Part shown: in pieces, positions 7,548-16,246 of the stretch
Layout of the letters: the number at the start of each line of letters is the position of its first letter
How positions within the stretch are numbered: position 1 is the stretch's first letter
NCBI RefSeq assembly: GCF_001311375.1
Contig: NZ_BBAS01000001.1
Location: 1 to 64,000 of the forward strand
DNA: 64,000 bases
From: Limosilactobacillus equigenerosi DSM 18793 = JCM 14505
GTDB taxonomy: Bacteria; Bacillota; Bacilli; Lactobacillales; Lactobacillaceae
Reading direction: 5' to 3'
Notes under the pieces: generated by a model
What the model saw: only the letters and a program-made list of their open reading frames with translations
The model's database searches: none
Told to the model about the DNA's origin: nothing
Program-made: the position numbers and the translations under genes

Positions 7548-7604
7548 ATGATTACTAAGCAATTCGTTAACACACCAACTTATTATTACCGCATGACAAT
7601 TTAA
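7548..7604 (+). CDS. 18-residue leader peptide with three consecutive Tyr codons
   Basis: ATG at 7548 follows AGAAAGGA at good spacing and encodes MITKQFVNTPTYYYRMTI. Codons 12-14 (7581-7589, TAT TAT TAC) give YYY. A stem (CAGGG 7621-7625 / CCCTG 7644-7648) and a strong terminator (7733-7780) follow before the nhaC start. This layout is that of ribosome-mediated attenuation: stalling at Tyr codons would favour a fold that prevents the terminator. CTAGgTTA (7672-7679) can pair with TAACTAG in the left terminator arm, with one bulged G. Function is inferred from layout. Confidence 0.55.
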   Translation: MITKQFVNTPTYYYRMTI

Positions 7605-7732
7605 GCAGCGGTTCGTCACTCAGGGACGGACGGCGACGTTCGGCCCTGGTCAGGCGGTAAAGTTAAGTACGCTAGGTTAATCATATCTAACGGAAGTTAA
7701 CGGAGGCTAAGTTAATCACTTGGTCATAATCC

Positions 7733-7780
7733 ATCCTAACTAGTTGGTGCCTCGTCGCCAATTAGTTAGGATTTTTATTT
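7733..7780 (+). terminator. conditional terminator in the nhaC leader
   Basis: ATCCTAACTAGTTGG pairs with CCAATTAGTTAGGAT (one G:T-type mismatch region) and a T-rich tract follows. It ends only a few bases before the GGAGG of nhaC, so if it formed every time the gene would be silent. It is therefore best read as an attenuator. Confidence 0.65.
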
Positions 7781-7792
7781 TGGAGGTAAATC

Positions 7793-9190
7793 ATGTCACT
7801 ATTTAAACGCCATACCGATCGCCCAGAACCCATCTTAAGTTTTTGGGAAAGTACGGTGGTCTTATTCGTAATTTTATGTATTTTAGGCTTTTTAATTATT
7901 TTTGAACACCAAGAACCCCAAGCCCCGCTCTTCATTTCTTTCGTCTTTCTAGCTTTGTACGGCAAACTCCGTGGCTTTAAATGGGATACCATCATGGACG
8001 GCATGCGTAATGGGCTAAAAGCCGGCGTCGATCCTTTAATCATCTTCTTATCGATTGGGGTCTTGATTGCGACCTGGATTTTTTCCGGCACCATTCCAAC
8101 CATCATGTACTTTGGTTTTAAAATTATTTCCGTCAAATTCTTCTTACCAACGGTCTTCTTAGTTTGTACCTTAGTTGGGGTGGCATGTGGGAGTTCCTTC
8201 ACTACCGTTTCAACGATGGGAATTGCTTTCGTCGGGATTGGAGCAACCCTCCAAATTAATCCTGGTTTAACCGCTGGGGTCATTGTTTCCGGAGCTTTTT
8301 GTGGTTCCAACATTTCACCACTTTCCGGAACAACGAACTTGGCCGCCAGCGTCAGTCGTATTAATATCTACGAACACATCCGCTCCTTATTAATTACCGA
8401 CTTACCAGCGTGGGTGATTTGTTTCATCCTCTACACATGTTTAGGACTGACTTCCAAACAAGTTAGCCTCGCTGCCGTTCACCAAATGATGCATGGCTTA
8501 GCCAATGGTTTCTGGGTCTCAGGCTGGGCTTTATTACCAGTTGTCTTATTAATTATTTTAGCCATTTTCCAAGTTCCCGCGATTCCATCCTTAGGGTTAG
8601 GATCACTCTTTGCCGTCGGATTAGGTTGGTTCCACGCACCACAAACTAACATTACCACCATTACGGATACCATTATGAAAGGTTACGTTTCTCATACTGG
8701 GGATCACACCATTGATACCCTCTTGTCCAAAGGTGGCATTAGCAGCATGTTAACGTCGCTAGCCTTAATCATCTTCGCTTTAGCTCTTGGGGGATTATTA
8801 ATTCGCTTTAAAATTATTGATACCATCATTACTAACTTAACGGGGATTGTTAAGTCGGCCGGTCGCATTTCCCTCGCCACCGCCATTACTTGTATCGGAG
8901 TGAATGCAATTGTTGGGGAACACTACCTCGCCATTATCTTACCTGGCCAATCATTCTTACCATCCTTTAACAAACTAAACTTAGCTCCTCATCACCTAGC
9001 CCGGATTCTAAATGATGCCGGCGCCGCCGTGAATGCCATCATCCCTTGGAGTGTTTCTGGCGTCTTCATTGCCACCGCTCTCCAAATTGATCCACTTAAA
9101 TTCATTCCATGGGCCTTCTTCCCATTTATCGTCACTCTTTTAGTTATTATCGTCGGTTTCTTTATTAAACCTGAACCAGTAACAGAATAA
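7793..9190 (+). CDS. NhaC-family Na+/H+ antiporter, possible tyrosine transporter
   Basis: The 465-residue polytopic protein has about eleven hydrophobic segments and motifs of the NhaC family (CGSSFTTVSTMGIAFVGIG near residue 130; AFCGSNISPLSGTTNLAAS near residue 165; GVNAIVGEHYLAIILPGQS near residue 370; NDAGAAVNAIIPWSVSG near residue 405). Family members exchange Na+ for H+ or organic substrates. YheL-type members carry Tyr-specific T-boxes in other Firmicutes and are predicted tyrosine transporters. The YYY leader peptide upstream supports tyrosine here as well, but that is inference. The start follows TGGAGG. The gene ends at a bidirectional terminator. Confidence 0.88.
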   Translation: MSLFKRHTDRPEPILSFWESTVVLFVILCILGFLIIFEHQEPQAPLFISFVFLALYGKLRGFKWDTIMDGMRNGLKAGVDPLIIFLSIGVLIATWIFSGTIPTIMYFGFKIISVKFFLPTVFLVCTLVGVACGSSFTTVSTMGIAFVGIGATLQINPGLTAGVIVSGAFCGSNISPLSGTTNLAASVSRINIYEHIRSLLITDLPAWVICFILYTCLGLTSKQVSLAAVHQMMHGLANGFWVSGWALLPVVLLIILAIFQVPAIPSLGLGSLFAVGLGWFHAPQTNITTITDTIMKGYVSHTGDHTIDTLLSKGGISSMLTSLALIIFALALGGLLIRFKIIDTIITNLTGIVKSAGRISLATAITCIGVNAIVGEHYLAIILPGQSFLPSFNKLNLAPHHLARILNDAGAAVNAIIPWSVSGVFIATALQIDPLKFIPWAFFPFIVTLLVIIVGFFIKPEPVTE

Positions 9191-9227
9191 AAAACAAGCT
9201 CCAAGCCAATGACTTGGAGCTTGTTTT
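9191..9227. terminator. bidirectional terminator between nhaC and the ABM protein gene
   Basis: AAAACAAGCTCCAAG pairs with CTTGGAGCTTGTTTT, so it gives a T-tract on both strands. It serves the convergent genes on either side. Confidence 0.8.
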
Positions 9228-9723
9228 AATTTAATTGAAAATCTTGATGGTAATATAATTGATCCATATTTTTAGCCACATGATCATTAAAGGTGGCCAA
9301 ATTTTGGTGCGCTGAACTTTGTTGCCAAGCTTGTAAGCTGGTTTCATCCGGCCATGCCGTCATCACCGCGACGTTACTTGCATCCTGTAAATCTTGTAAC
9401 CACCAGATTCCCCAGCAACCAGCGACTGGACTCGCTAATAAGCTTTGGACGGTGGCTAACCAAACCTTGCGTTGCTCCGGACTTAATTTAAAGACTTCTA
9501 AGCGGACCACCCCGCGTAACTGTGCGTTGGTACTTTGTCCCCACACTTGATAACTAATCGGGGTCTTAAACACTGCCGGTTCCTTAGTTAATTCAAGGAC
9601 TGCTTGCCGTTGTTGGCCCGGAAGAGTGGCTAATTGCAATGACCGCGTTGGATAATCCGTTAGCAATTGTTGCATTAACGTTGTGGTTCCTGAAGTGTAA
9701 TGGAAATATTGTGGCATATTCAA
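9226..9723 (-). CDS. antibiotic biosynthesis monooxygenase (ABM)-domain protein
   Basis: The 165-residue protein begins MNMPQYFHYTSGTTTLMQQL and contains an ABM-type ferredoxin-like fold in the second half: a strand-like RGVVRLEVFKLSP, a helix ERKVWLATVQSLLAS, then WWLQDLQDASNVAVMTAWPDETSLQAWQQSSAHQ. Proteins of this shape in lactobacilli are annotated as ABM-domain or heme-degrading-like, but the haem-ligand residues cannot be confirmed here and the substrate is unknown. It lies 20 bp downstream of the PEP-carboxykinase-like gene on the same strand, so the two are probably cotranscribed. Confidence 0.6.
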   Translation of the reverse strand: MNMPQYFHYTSGTTTLMQQLLTDYPTRSLQLATLPGQQRQAVLELTKEPAVFKTPISYQVWGQSTNAQLRGVVRLEVFKLSPEQRKVWLATVQSLLASPVAGCWGIWWLQDLQDASNVAVMTAWPDETSLQAWQQSSAHQNLATFNDHVAKNMDQLYYHQDFQLN

Positions 9724-9743
9724 TCGCCTCTTTTACTTGTTGC

Positions 9744-11423
9744 CTATTGTTCCATTAAAACTTTCAACATTGCTCGTGCGGAGTCTTGTAAGGCCGCCGC
9801 CGAACGATCATTTCCTAAGTGGGTGTAAATTTCCCCGACATAGACACCTTGATCAAACAACTTATCAAAGGTAGCATCAATTACTGGTTGCGTTAACTCT
9901 GGTTCTTGCACTGGGCCAAATGGATTAGCAAAGAACGTGGTTGTCATGCCGGATTCATCCGTCGTCCCCAGGGCTTTACGCTTCCCAGCCACGAAGACCG
10001 CCTTCGCTTCATCTTTATCAGTAAATTGGTGCACCCCAATCGCATCATCATAATTATTGGCATACACCCACATATCAATATGGTGGTGCGCAATGACATT
10101 GGCAATGCTCGTAACCGGAATAATAACCCGGGCATTCTTCATTTCTGGGTTCAAGTAAATTCCCCGGTCCATGTTGTTAAAAGCCACCGCACTGCTTAAA
10201 TCATCTAAGCGTACAAAAGCCCCCGTTTCCGTCCCTTGGGCATAAATTTGATCGCCGGTTAACGTGAAACTTCCCATATCATCAAAGATCGTTTCCATAT
10301 CCACGATTTGGTCATCGGCCACTTCTTGGAGTGCTTCTAATGATTCGGACTTACCGGCCCCGGAATCGCCAAAGAAAACCACGTTCTTGGTCTTGCCGTT
10401 TGCAAAGGCAATCCGAACCATCGACCCATGAATTGGTAACTTCCCAGCTTTCAATTGGTGCAAGTTATGCAACGTCAAACACATCTTCTTCATGTAGCCA
10501 AAATACGTCGTTTTCGTGGTGTTTGGCACTTCACCGACCCAAATGTCATTAGCTTCATCATAGTAGTAATGACTTTCATCATTTTCAGTGTGGTCAAGCC
10601 CGAAGAACAGCATTAAGTCTGGCTTCTTCCCTTCTACCTCATAGTCATGCGCCATCGCAAACAAGTTAGTTAGTGATAACCCACTAACCATAAAGTCTTC
10701 ATGGAAGTAAATATAAGCTAAACTTTCCCCAATTTTAGCTGGATAACAATACCATTCTCCACTTTGATCGGCAAATTTCGTCACAGGGTTAACGCTCGTG
10801 GCACTAAACACGCCTTCCCGCTTATTACTTGGAGTGTGCATCATTAACGGTGGCCGAATCATAGCGACATCAATGAAGTTAATCTTCGCCAACGCTTCGT
10901 AACCCGCTGGAATTGGCCAATGGCGCCGTTTCATTAACAACGCTGCATTGGAAGCTGCATTTAATTGTCGATACCGATTAACCTTTCGACCGCGAACTTC
11001 ATCGGAAATCGTCCGGTAAAAATCACGGAATAAATCATTTAATTGATCATCGATTTGTAAGAAATTGTTATCAATGACTTGATTGTACCCACTCGTAACC
11101 GTCACCCGTAAAAAGCTCCGGAAGAAGGTGTACGCATCATCAATTCCCGCTAACAAAATATCACGATTAATATTTTCATAGACCGTTTCATCATGCGCTA
11201 AAATGCGTTTAATTAAAATAATGAAATCGGTTGCTGTTATGTCATGATATTCTGGATACGTCGTTAATAAATTGTCAGACGCTAAGTATAAATCAACCAA
11301 TTGCTTAAATTCCGGGCTACTTACTAATTCGTTGACCCCGGTATAGTATTGTTTATTTAGATTCATTACCAAAATACGTCGTTCTGGGTTTACATATAAA
11401 GATTCACTGCGTATTGCTGTCAT
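9744..11423 (-). CDS. PEP carboxykinase (ATP)-like P-loop protein
   Basis: The 559-residue protein has a kinase-1a/P-loop motif VVFFGDSGAGKSESLEAL near residue 350 and an acidic metal-binding segment QIVDMETIFDDMGSF about 25 residues later. This is the pairing found in ATP-type PEP carboxykinases and in HPr kinase. The N-terminal 200 residues are not like classical PckA, and I see no full oxaloacetate-binding signature, so it may be a divergent paralogue rather than a gluconeogenic enzyme. The start at 11423 has GGAGGG 8 bases upstream. The frame is intact over 1.7 kb. The small ABM-domain gene follows in the same direction. Confidence 0.65.
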   Translation of the reverse strand: MTAIRSESLYVNPERRILVMNLNKQYYTGVNELVSSPEFKQLVDLYLASDNLLTTYPEYHDITATDFIILIKRILAHDETVYENINRDILLAGIDDAYTFFRSFLRVTVTSGYNQVIDNNFLQIDDQLNDLFRDFYRTISDEVRGRKVNRYRQLNAASNAALLMKRRHWPIPAGYEALAKINFIDVAMIRPPLMMHTPSNKREGVFSATSVNPVTKFADQSGEWYCYPAKIGESLAYIYFHEDFMVSGLSLTNLFAMAHDYEVEGKKPDLMLFFGLDHTENDESHYYYDEANDIWVGEVPNTTKTTYFGYMKKMCLTLHNLHQLKAGKLPIHGSMVRIAFANGKTKNVVFFGDSGAGKSESLEALQEVADDQIVDMETIFDDMGSFTLTGDQIYAQGTETGAFVRLDDLSSAVAFNNMDRGIYLNPEMKNARVIIPVTSIANVIAHHHIDMWVYANNYDDAIGVHQFTDKDEAKAVFVAGKRKALGTTDESGMTTTFFANPFGPVQEPELTQPVIDATFDKLFDQGVYVGEIYTHLGNDRSAAALQDSARAMLKVLMEQ

Positions 11424-11582
11424 TGATGCGACCCTCCAATCATTTCTACTTGTTCATTATATCACATTTATTAATTTTAACTGAGAAGATTAAAATTTGA
11501 TTTCAAATTACTTTTTCATCGTATTTACTCATATAATACTGGTAAAATAATTGATAGGATTATTTTAAAGGAGTACGATTAA

Positions 11583-11852
11583 ATGAAATTTTGTCCAAAC
11601 TGTGGAACCCAAACCGAACCCGGGGCCACGAATTGTTTTAATTGTGGCTTTGCCTTACCGCAACCAAAGACGGCTAGCCCTACCAACCAATCGAGTGGGC
11701 CAACCCCAACTAAATTTGATGATTATCCAGTTGGGGTCCAAGAAGATACCACTCCTGCAACCACTAATGACGATTCCCACGCGCTCACTTGGCTAATTAC
11801 CGCCATCATTATTGTGACCGTTGTAATCGCGCTACTCATCTTTATCTTCTAA
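11583..11852 (+). CDS. zinc-ribbon membrane protein
   Basis: The 89-residue protein starts after AAAGGAG. The N-terminus is a double-CxxC zinc ribbon (MKFCPNCGTQTEPGATNCFNCGF). A flexible Pro/Thr/Ser/Gln-rich linker of about 40 residues follows, then a single C-terminal transmembrane helix (WLITAIIIVTVVIALLIFIF) with nothing beyond it. This tail-anchored layout, with the ribbon in the cytoplasm, is common in Firmicutes; the function is unknown. TATAAT at 11532-11537 may be its -10 box. Confidence 0.75.
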   Translation: MKFCPNCGTQTEPGATNCFNCGFALPQPKTASPTNQSSGPTPTKFDDYPVGVQEDTTPATTNDDSHALTWLITAIIIVTVVIALLIFIF

Positions 11853-11888
11853 TCACAGTGCTGTTTCAAGTGAAACCACTGTGTTTTA
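11852..11888. terminator. bidirectional terminator
   Basis: CACAGTG plus an inner GTTTCA / TGAAAC stem closes with CACTGTG and a T-tract. It lies between the convergent zinc-ribbon and glycerate kinase genes and overlaps the end of the latter. Confidence 0.6.
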
Positions 11889-13030
11889 TTTTGTCATCAT
11901 TTTGATGACGCGACCAATACTTTCAGCCGTTTGCGCAATATCTTCCCGGGCGTCTTTCAAAGCCGTTGGTAAATCTTTTGCCCCCGTTGGCGTCGCAAAC
12001 ATGGCATCAATCCCCGTTGTTACATATAACTCCCGCGCTGAAGTAGCTACTCGTCCAGCCAAGGCAATTACCGGTACTTGCGGATTGACACTTTTACTGG
12101 CTTGCGCAACTCCAGCCGGTGCTTTACCGAAGCTAGTTTGAAAATCTAGCCCACCTTCTCCTGTCAAAACCAAGGTTGCACCTTGACACCGTTGCCTAAA
12201 ATTAGTCGCTGCTAATACGACCTCAATCCCTGACTGTAAGTTAGCATTCGTAAACGCTAGCAAGCCCGCCCCGAGCCCACCAGCGGCGCCAGCCCCGGAA
12301 GTTGTGCCACTGATTTTCCTAATTCGCGTTTAATCACTTCAGCATAATGAGTTAAATTGGCATCCAATCTTTTGACCATCGCTGGGGTCGCTCCCTTTTG
12401 AGGGCCAAAGACCGCGGCCGCTCCTTGCTCCCCAATTAACGGATTTACCACATCCGACGCAAGCGTTAATTTGGTGGTCGCCAACCGCGGATCCAGCGCC
12501 GTCAAATCAATCGTCGCTAATTCTTTTAACCCACCACCGCCATGAGGAATTTCAGTCCCTGTCGCCGTTAATAAACGAGCGCCGAGTGCTTGCGCCATCC
12601 CGGATCCACCATCAATCGTCGCACTCCCACCCAGACCAATGATGATTTCTTGCACCCCTTGATCAAGGGCTGCCTTGATTAATTCACCAGTGCCATAAGT
12701 AGTTGTTACAAGGGGATTGGCCGTTTGTTCCGTAATAAATTGAATGCCGCTGGCCGCGGCCATTTCAATTACTGCTGTTTGTCCATCCCCTAACACCCCA
12801 TATTGGGCCGGAACTAATTCATCCCAAGGATTATGAACCAGTGTCGTCAAAAACCTTCCCTTCGTAGCTCGTACCAATGCCTCGACGGTACCTTCTCCCC
12901 CATCCGCCATTGGAATTAAATCATAGGTAGCGGTTGGAAATACGCGTTGCATTCCAGCCGCCATCGCATTAGCAACTTCAAAAGCTGATAAACTCCCCTT
13001 AAACGAATCGGGGGCAATCACAAATTTCAT
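11886..13030 (-). CDS. glxK: glycerate kinase, frame broken once
   Basis: The protein phosphorylates glycerate and belongs to the GlxK/GarK family. Signatures are the N-terminal MKFVIAPDSFKGSLSAFEVA, a DLIPMADGGEGTVEAL segment near residue 40, and IIGLGGSATIDGGSGMAQALG near residue 125. The frame breaks near 12290: CCGGGGCTGG needs a fifth G to read PGAGAAGGLGAGLLAFTNAN, a glycine-rich family motif. With that base the protein is about 381 residues, the normal length. I use the second ATG (13030) because GAGGAGA directly abuts the first. Fits the assembly-wide pattern of shortened G/C runs. Confidence 0.88.
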
Positions 13031-13053
13031 CTTCATTCTCCTCGACTTATATA

Positions 13054-13090
13054 AATAACCGGCCTTAGGACAAGCCTAAGGCCGGTTATT
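13054..13090. terminator. bidirectional hairpin between HAD gene and glycerate kinase gene
   Basis: AATAACCGGCCTTAGG pairs with CCTAAGGCCGGTTATT. It would end the HAD hydrolase transcript on the minus strand before the glycerate kinase gene; the T-tract is poor. Confidence 0.5.
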
Positions 13091-13092
13091 AG

Positions 13093-13905
13093 TTAGTGAG
13101 CTAATAAGGTCCGTTCCAAATAAACGGCCACTCCATCTTCATCATTCGTTAACGTTTCGTGATCAGCCATCGCTTTAACAGCTGGTAACCCATTGGCCAT
13201 GACCACCCCATCGCCAGCCGCCATTAACATTTCTTTGTCATTGTCAGCATCTCCAAACGCCATCACATCCGCCATCGTCCAACCAAAATGATCCACTAAG
13301 GCTTGCAATCCAATCGCTTTATTTAACCCCTTGGGCAAAAACTCTAAGATATGCGGTTGGGATTGAACAATGGTAAAGTTCGCCGTTAACGTTGCGGTCG
13401 CTAATGCCGCTGCCTTAACCGTCGCCATTTTCGCTGGGTCAATCGCTAACACCGCTTTACTATACAAGTGATCTGGATCTAATTCCGCAAACTTAACATC
13501 ACTAAAGGTAATCCCCTTTACCGTTTGACGATAAAGCGATGGTTGCCCTGTGGCAATTTCAAACACCTGCTGAAAATCTAAGATATCTAAAGGCAATTGT
13601 TGGGCCATCACGAATTCATTTAATGGCGCTAGCGTTTGTTTCGTTAACCCCCGTTGGAATAAAAACGTATTGGTTCGATTATGCGTTACTGAACCACCAT
13701 TAAAATTAATCGTATAATCTTCAGCTTCATCGAGCCCCAATTGCTTTAAATAATGACGAATGGCATTCAACGGCCGGCCCGTACATAAAACAATTTTCAT
13801 CCCTTGGCGATGCAATTGCTTCAACACCTGTTCATTTCGCGGACTAATTTCTTTGGCTGAATTGAGTAACGTCCGATCTAAATCTAATGCAATTAACTTA
13901 GTCAT
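13093..13905 (-). CDS. Cof-type HAD-IIB family hydrolase
   Basis: The protein has about 270 residues. The HAD motif I is LIALDLDRTLLNS (nucleophile and acid/base Asp), motif II lies in KIVLCTGRPL near residue 45, and motifs III/IV are the lysine in KGLNKAIGLQAL plus VMAFGDADNDKEMLMAAG near residue 210. The long cap between motifs II and III defines the Cof/IIB class, which dephosphorylates sugar phosphates, flavins or PLP; the substrate cannot be read from sequence. I chose the ATG at 13905 because GTGAGG lies six bases upstream. The acyltransferase gene ends 8 bp before this start, so the two are probably cotranscribed. Confidence 0.88.
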   Translation of the reverse strand: MTKLIALDLDRTLLNSAKEISPRNEQVLKQLHRQGMKIVLCTGRPLNAIRHYLKQLGLDEAEDYTINFNGGSVTHNRTNTFLFQRGLTKQTLAPLNEFVMAQQLPLDILDFQQVFEIATGQPSLYRQTVKGITFSDVKFAELDPDHLYSKAVLAIDPAKMATVKAAALATATLTANFTIVQSQPHILEFLPKGLNKAIGLQALVDHFGWTMADVMAFGDADNDKEMLMAAGDGVVMANGLPAVKAMADHETLTNDEDGVAVYLERTLLAH

Positions 13906-13913
13906 TATGAGCC

Positions 13914-15770
13914 TCACTTCTTTAATAACTGCGTCGCAATTAGGCGCGTAAATTGAACATTCCCGTTTGCTTCCATATGAACGTGATCATAAGCAAACCA
14001 ATCATCATGCTTATCACTCAAACCATGCCAATCAACCACGTGGACATTCTTGTATTTCTTCGCCGTCGCGTTAATAGTATTGTTCACATCATCTTGCCAT
14101 GACCGAGTTGGTACATGGGCCGTTAACCAATAACTTGCCGTTTCTTACCAACAATCTCCATGATTTGCTCTACCGTGGCATCGGTAATTGGTCCATTCGT
14201 CCCTAAATTCAAAATCACCGTATTAGCTAAGTGACCTTGGTTCGCCAAACTTTGTAAGACTTGTGGCGCTTCATTGGCTTGGCGTCCCACCTTGCCATCA
14301 ATATAGGCTTTCGGGATTAATTCTTGCAAATCACTTGAGGCATCCACCATCACGGAATCACCGACCGCCGTAACTTGCATTTGTTGCAATTGCTTAACTT
14401 GACTCGCCGTTAAATTATACTTCTTTTCAACATCATCACTATCGATATCGACTTTCGGCGTCTTTCCTTCAGCAATCATTTTGTTGCGCTTAGCCGTTTC
14501 CTTAGCATTTTTCGTAATCCGCGCTTGCGTCGTTGATTTAACTGGTTTGGGAGCCGGTTCAACTAAGGCCCAACCAGCTAAAATAACCATGATGGCTACT
14601 GGCGTAATCGTTAGCCACCCTCGGTTCCATTGCCCACTAATCAGACGCTGCCAAGTTTGGGGAAGGGTAGTCCAATCATAGTTGGCTAGTGGGCGCTCAA
14701 TCCACCGGTAAGAAAGTTCACTAATCCCCAAAATTAACGCCGTTTGAATTACCGCATGTAAAATTGGTGCATTCCCAACTTTAATGGCCGTTTCATAAAA
14801 AATCATCACCGGGAATTGATAGACATAAATCCCATATGAGCGTTGCCCTAGCCACGTAAAGACCGGATTCGTTAGCACCCGATTCATAACTGCCCCAGGA
14901 TGCACAACCGTCCCTAACAGGAGCATTCCTACCAAGCTATAGGCAAACATCGCTCCATGATACGTAGCACTAGCTTCCCCAGATAAATTAAAGAAGCCCC
15001 AAATCATAATTAGGAGCGTCGCCATCCCAATCACATTTAACGTTCCGGCAGCGACCGACGTTAACTTCGCTTTAAGCCGGCGCAACGGCCAAATCAACCC
15101 CAAGAAGGACCCTAACATCAATGAAAAGGCTCGGGTATCAGTCCCATAATAAACCCGATTAACATTCATCGGATCATACAAAATCGCCATTTCAACCGCG
15201 GACGCAATTCCAAGGGCCAAGACAATCCATTTAACCCACGTCCGCTGACGTTTCAATAAAATGAATAACAGCCATAAAATTAATGGCCATAAAACATAAA
15301 ATTGCACTTCAACTCCGAGTGTCCATAAGTGAGTAAACGGCGATTCGCCGTTAAACCGGTCAAAATAAGATTGACCATGGTCAACTTCCCACCAATTGTA
15401 AACCCATAAGAGGTTCGTTAAAACGGTTTCTCGAATGCCTTTCAGGAGTGTTTTTTTGGAATAAGCCAATATAGGCACTCGTGGCCACTAACATAGCAAT
15501 TAACGTTGGGTATAACTTTTTAAACCGCTTATGGTAAAAATGAAGCACATTCATTTTACCGGTTTGATCATATTCAGCTGTTAGTTGCATCGTCACAAAG
15601 TATCCTGAGATTAATAGGAATATTGGTACCCCTAAAAAGCCTCCGGGAATTACATTTGGCATTAAGTGATAAATAATGACAGCAATTACGGCTAATGCCC
15701 GTAAGCCATCAACCCCGGTCACATGCCGGCGTGGTTTGGTTGGTTGTTGCATTGCATCCTCCTTAGCCAA
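13914..15770 (-). CDS. OatA-like O-acyltransferase with C-terminal SGNH domain, frame broken twice
   Basis: The N-terminal acyltransferase-3 domain begins RHVTGVDGLRALAVIAVIIYHL and has about ten helices. An extracytoplasmic SGNH esterase-like domain follows, with AVGDSVMVDASSDL (block I), VILNLGTNGPI (block III) and YDHVHMEANG (Asp-x-x-His, block V). This is the layout of peptidoglycan O-acetyltransferase OatA, which protects the wall from lysozyme; other wall polymers are possible. The frame breaks at a T7 run (15451-15457; six T give FQKTLLKGIRE) and near 14129 (AA must be AAA, restoring VIWLTAHVPT). Its 5' end overlaps the preceding gene by 8 bp. An alternative start is at 15752. Confidence 0.85.
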
Positions 15771-16071
15771 TGTGATTATCGTGTAAGATGGTCGTAATCA
15801 GCTGTTGCGCAGCTTCGGAATGTTCCCATTCTTCCCAATGTTCTAATGAATCATCCGGTGTTTGAAAATTATCGTTTACATATTGCTCATATTTAATTAC
15901 GGTTTGTGAGTGCGGAATATTTAATTTTAAAATCCGTACTTCTTTAATCTTACCGCGTTCTGCCGCTAATTCCGCTCGCCCATTATGAATCATATTCCCA
16001 ATTTCATAATATTTTGATCCATCCAAGCGCGTAATTTGCTCAATCATATCTAATGTCCCAATTCCGACCAT
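15763..16071 (-). CDS. hypothetical protein, 102 residues
   Basis: I do not recognise the family. The protein starts MVGIGTLDMIEQITRLDGSK, carries a central basic helix-like stretch (AELAAERGKIKEVRILKLNI), and ends in an acidic, Trp-rich region (SLEHWEEWEHSEAAQQ). It has no membrane segment or signal peptide and looks cytoplasmic. The stop codon overlaps the acyltransferase start, so the two are translationally coupled and probably function in one operon with the HAD gene. It could be a small alpha/beta protein; nothing more can be said. Confidence 0.6.
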   Translation of the reverse strand: MVGIGTLDMIEQITRLDGSKYYEIGNMIHNGRAELAAERGKIKEVRILKLNIPHSQTVIKYEQYVNDNFQTPDDSLEHWEEWEHSEAAQQLITTILHDNHIG

Positions 16072-16113
16072 GATTTCACCTGGTTTCTATAAAATCTCTT
16101 AAGAAAATCTTAA

Positions 16114-16145
16114 TAAAAAAATCACCGCTATCGCAAGCGGTGATT
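16114..16145 (-). terminator. terminator of glmS
   Basis: On the minus strand AATCACCGC pairs with GCGGTGATT and is followed by T7. A second hairpin (TACAAGG / CCTTGTA, about 16170-16196) lies between it and the glmS stop codon. Confidence 0.75.
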
Positions 16146-16246
16146 GGTATAAGAGAGAAAGAGAATTGATACAAGGTGGTTACTTCCATCCTTGTACCAC
16201 TAATCTTATCACATATGTAAGCGCTGTCAATAACTTTCTGGTTTTT

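Noticed and set aside
7605-7792. T-box riboswitch in the nhaC leader
   Set aside because: The conserved AGGGTGGNACCGCG box is absent and the region carries a coding leader peptide instead. The layout fits attenuation by ribosome stalling better.
7762-8313. Minus-strand frame over nhaC
   Set aside because: Shadow frame with biased composition and no start signal; the plus strand encodes a complete transporter.
16146-16246. Riboswitch between glmS and the next gene
   Set aside because: Only a simple TACAAGG/CCTTGTA hairpin and the glmS terminator are seen; no known riboswitch core is recognisable.
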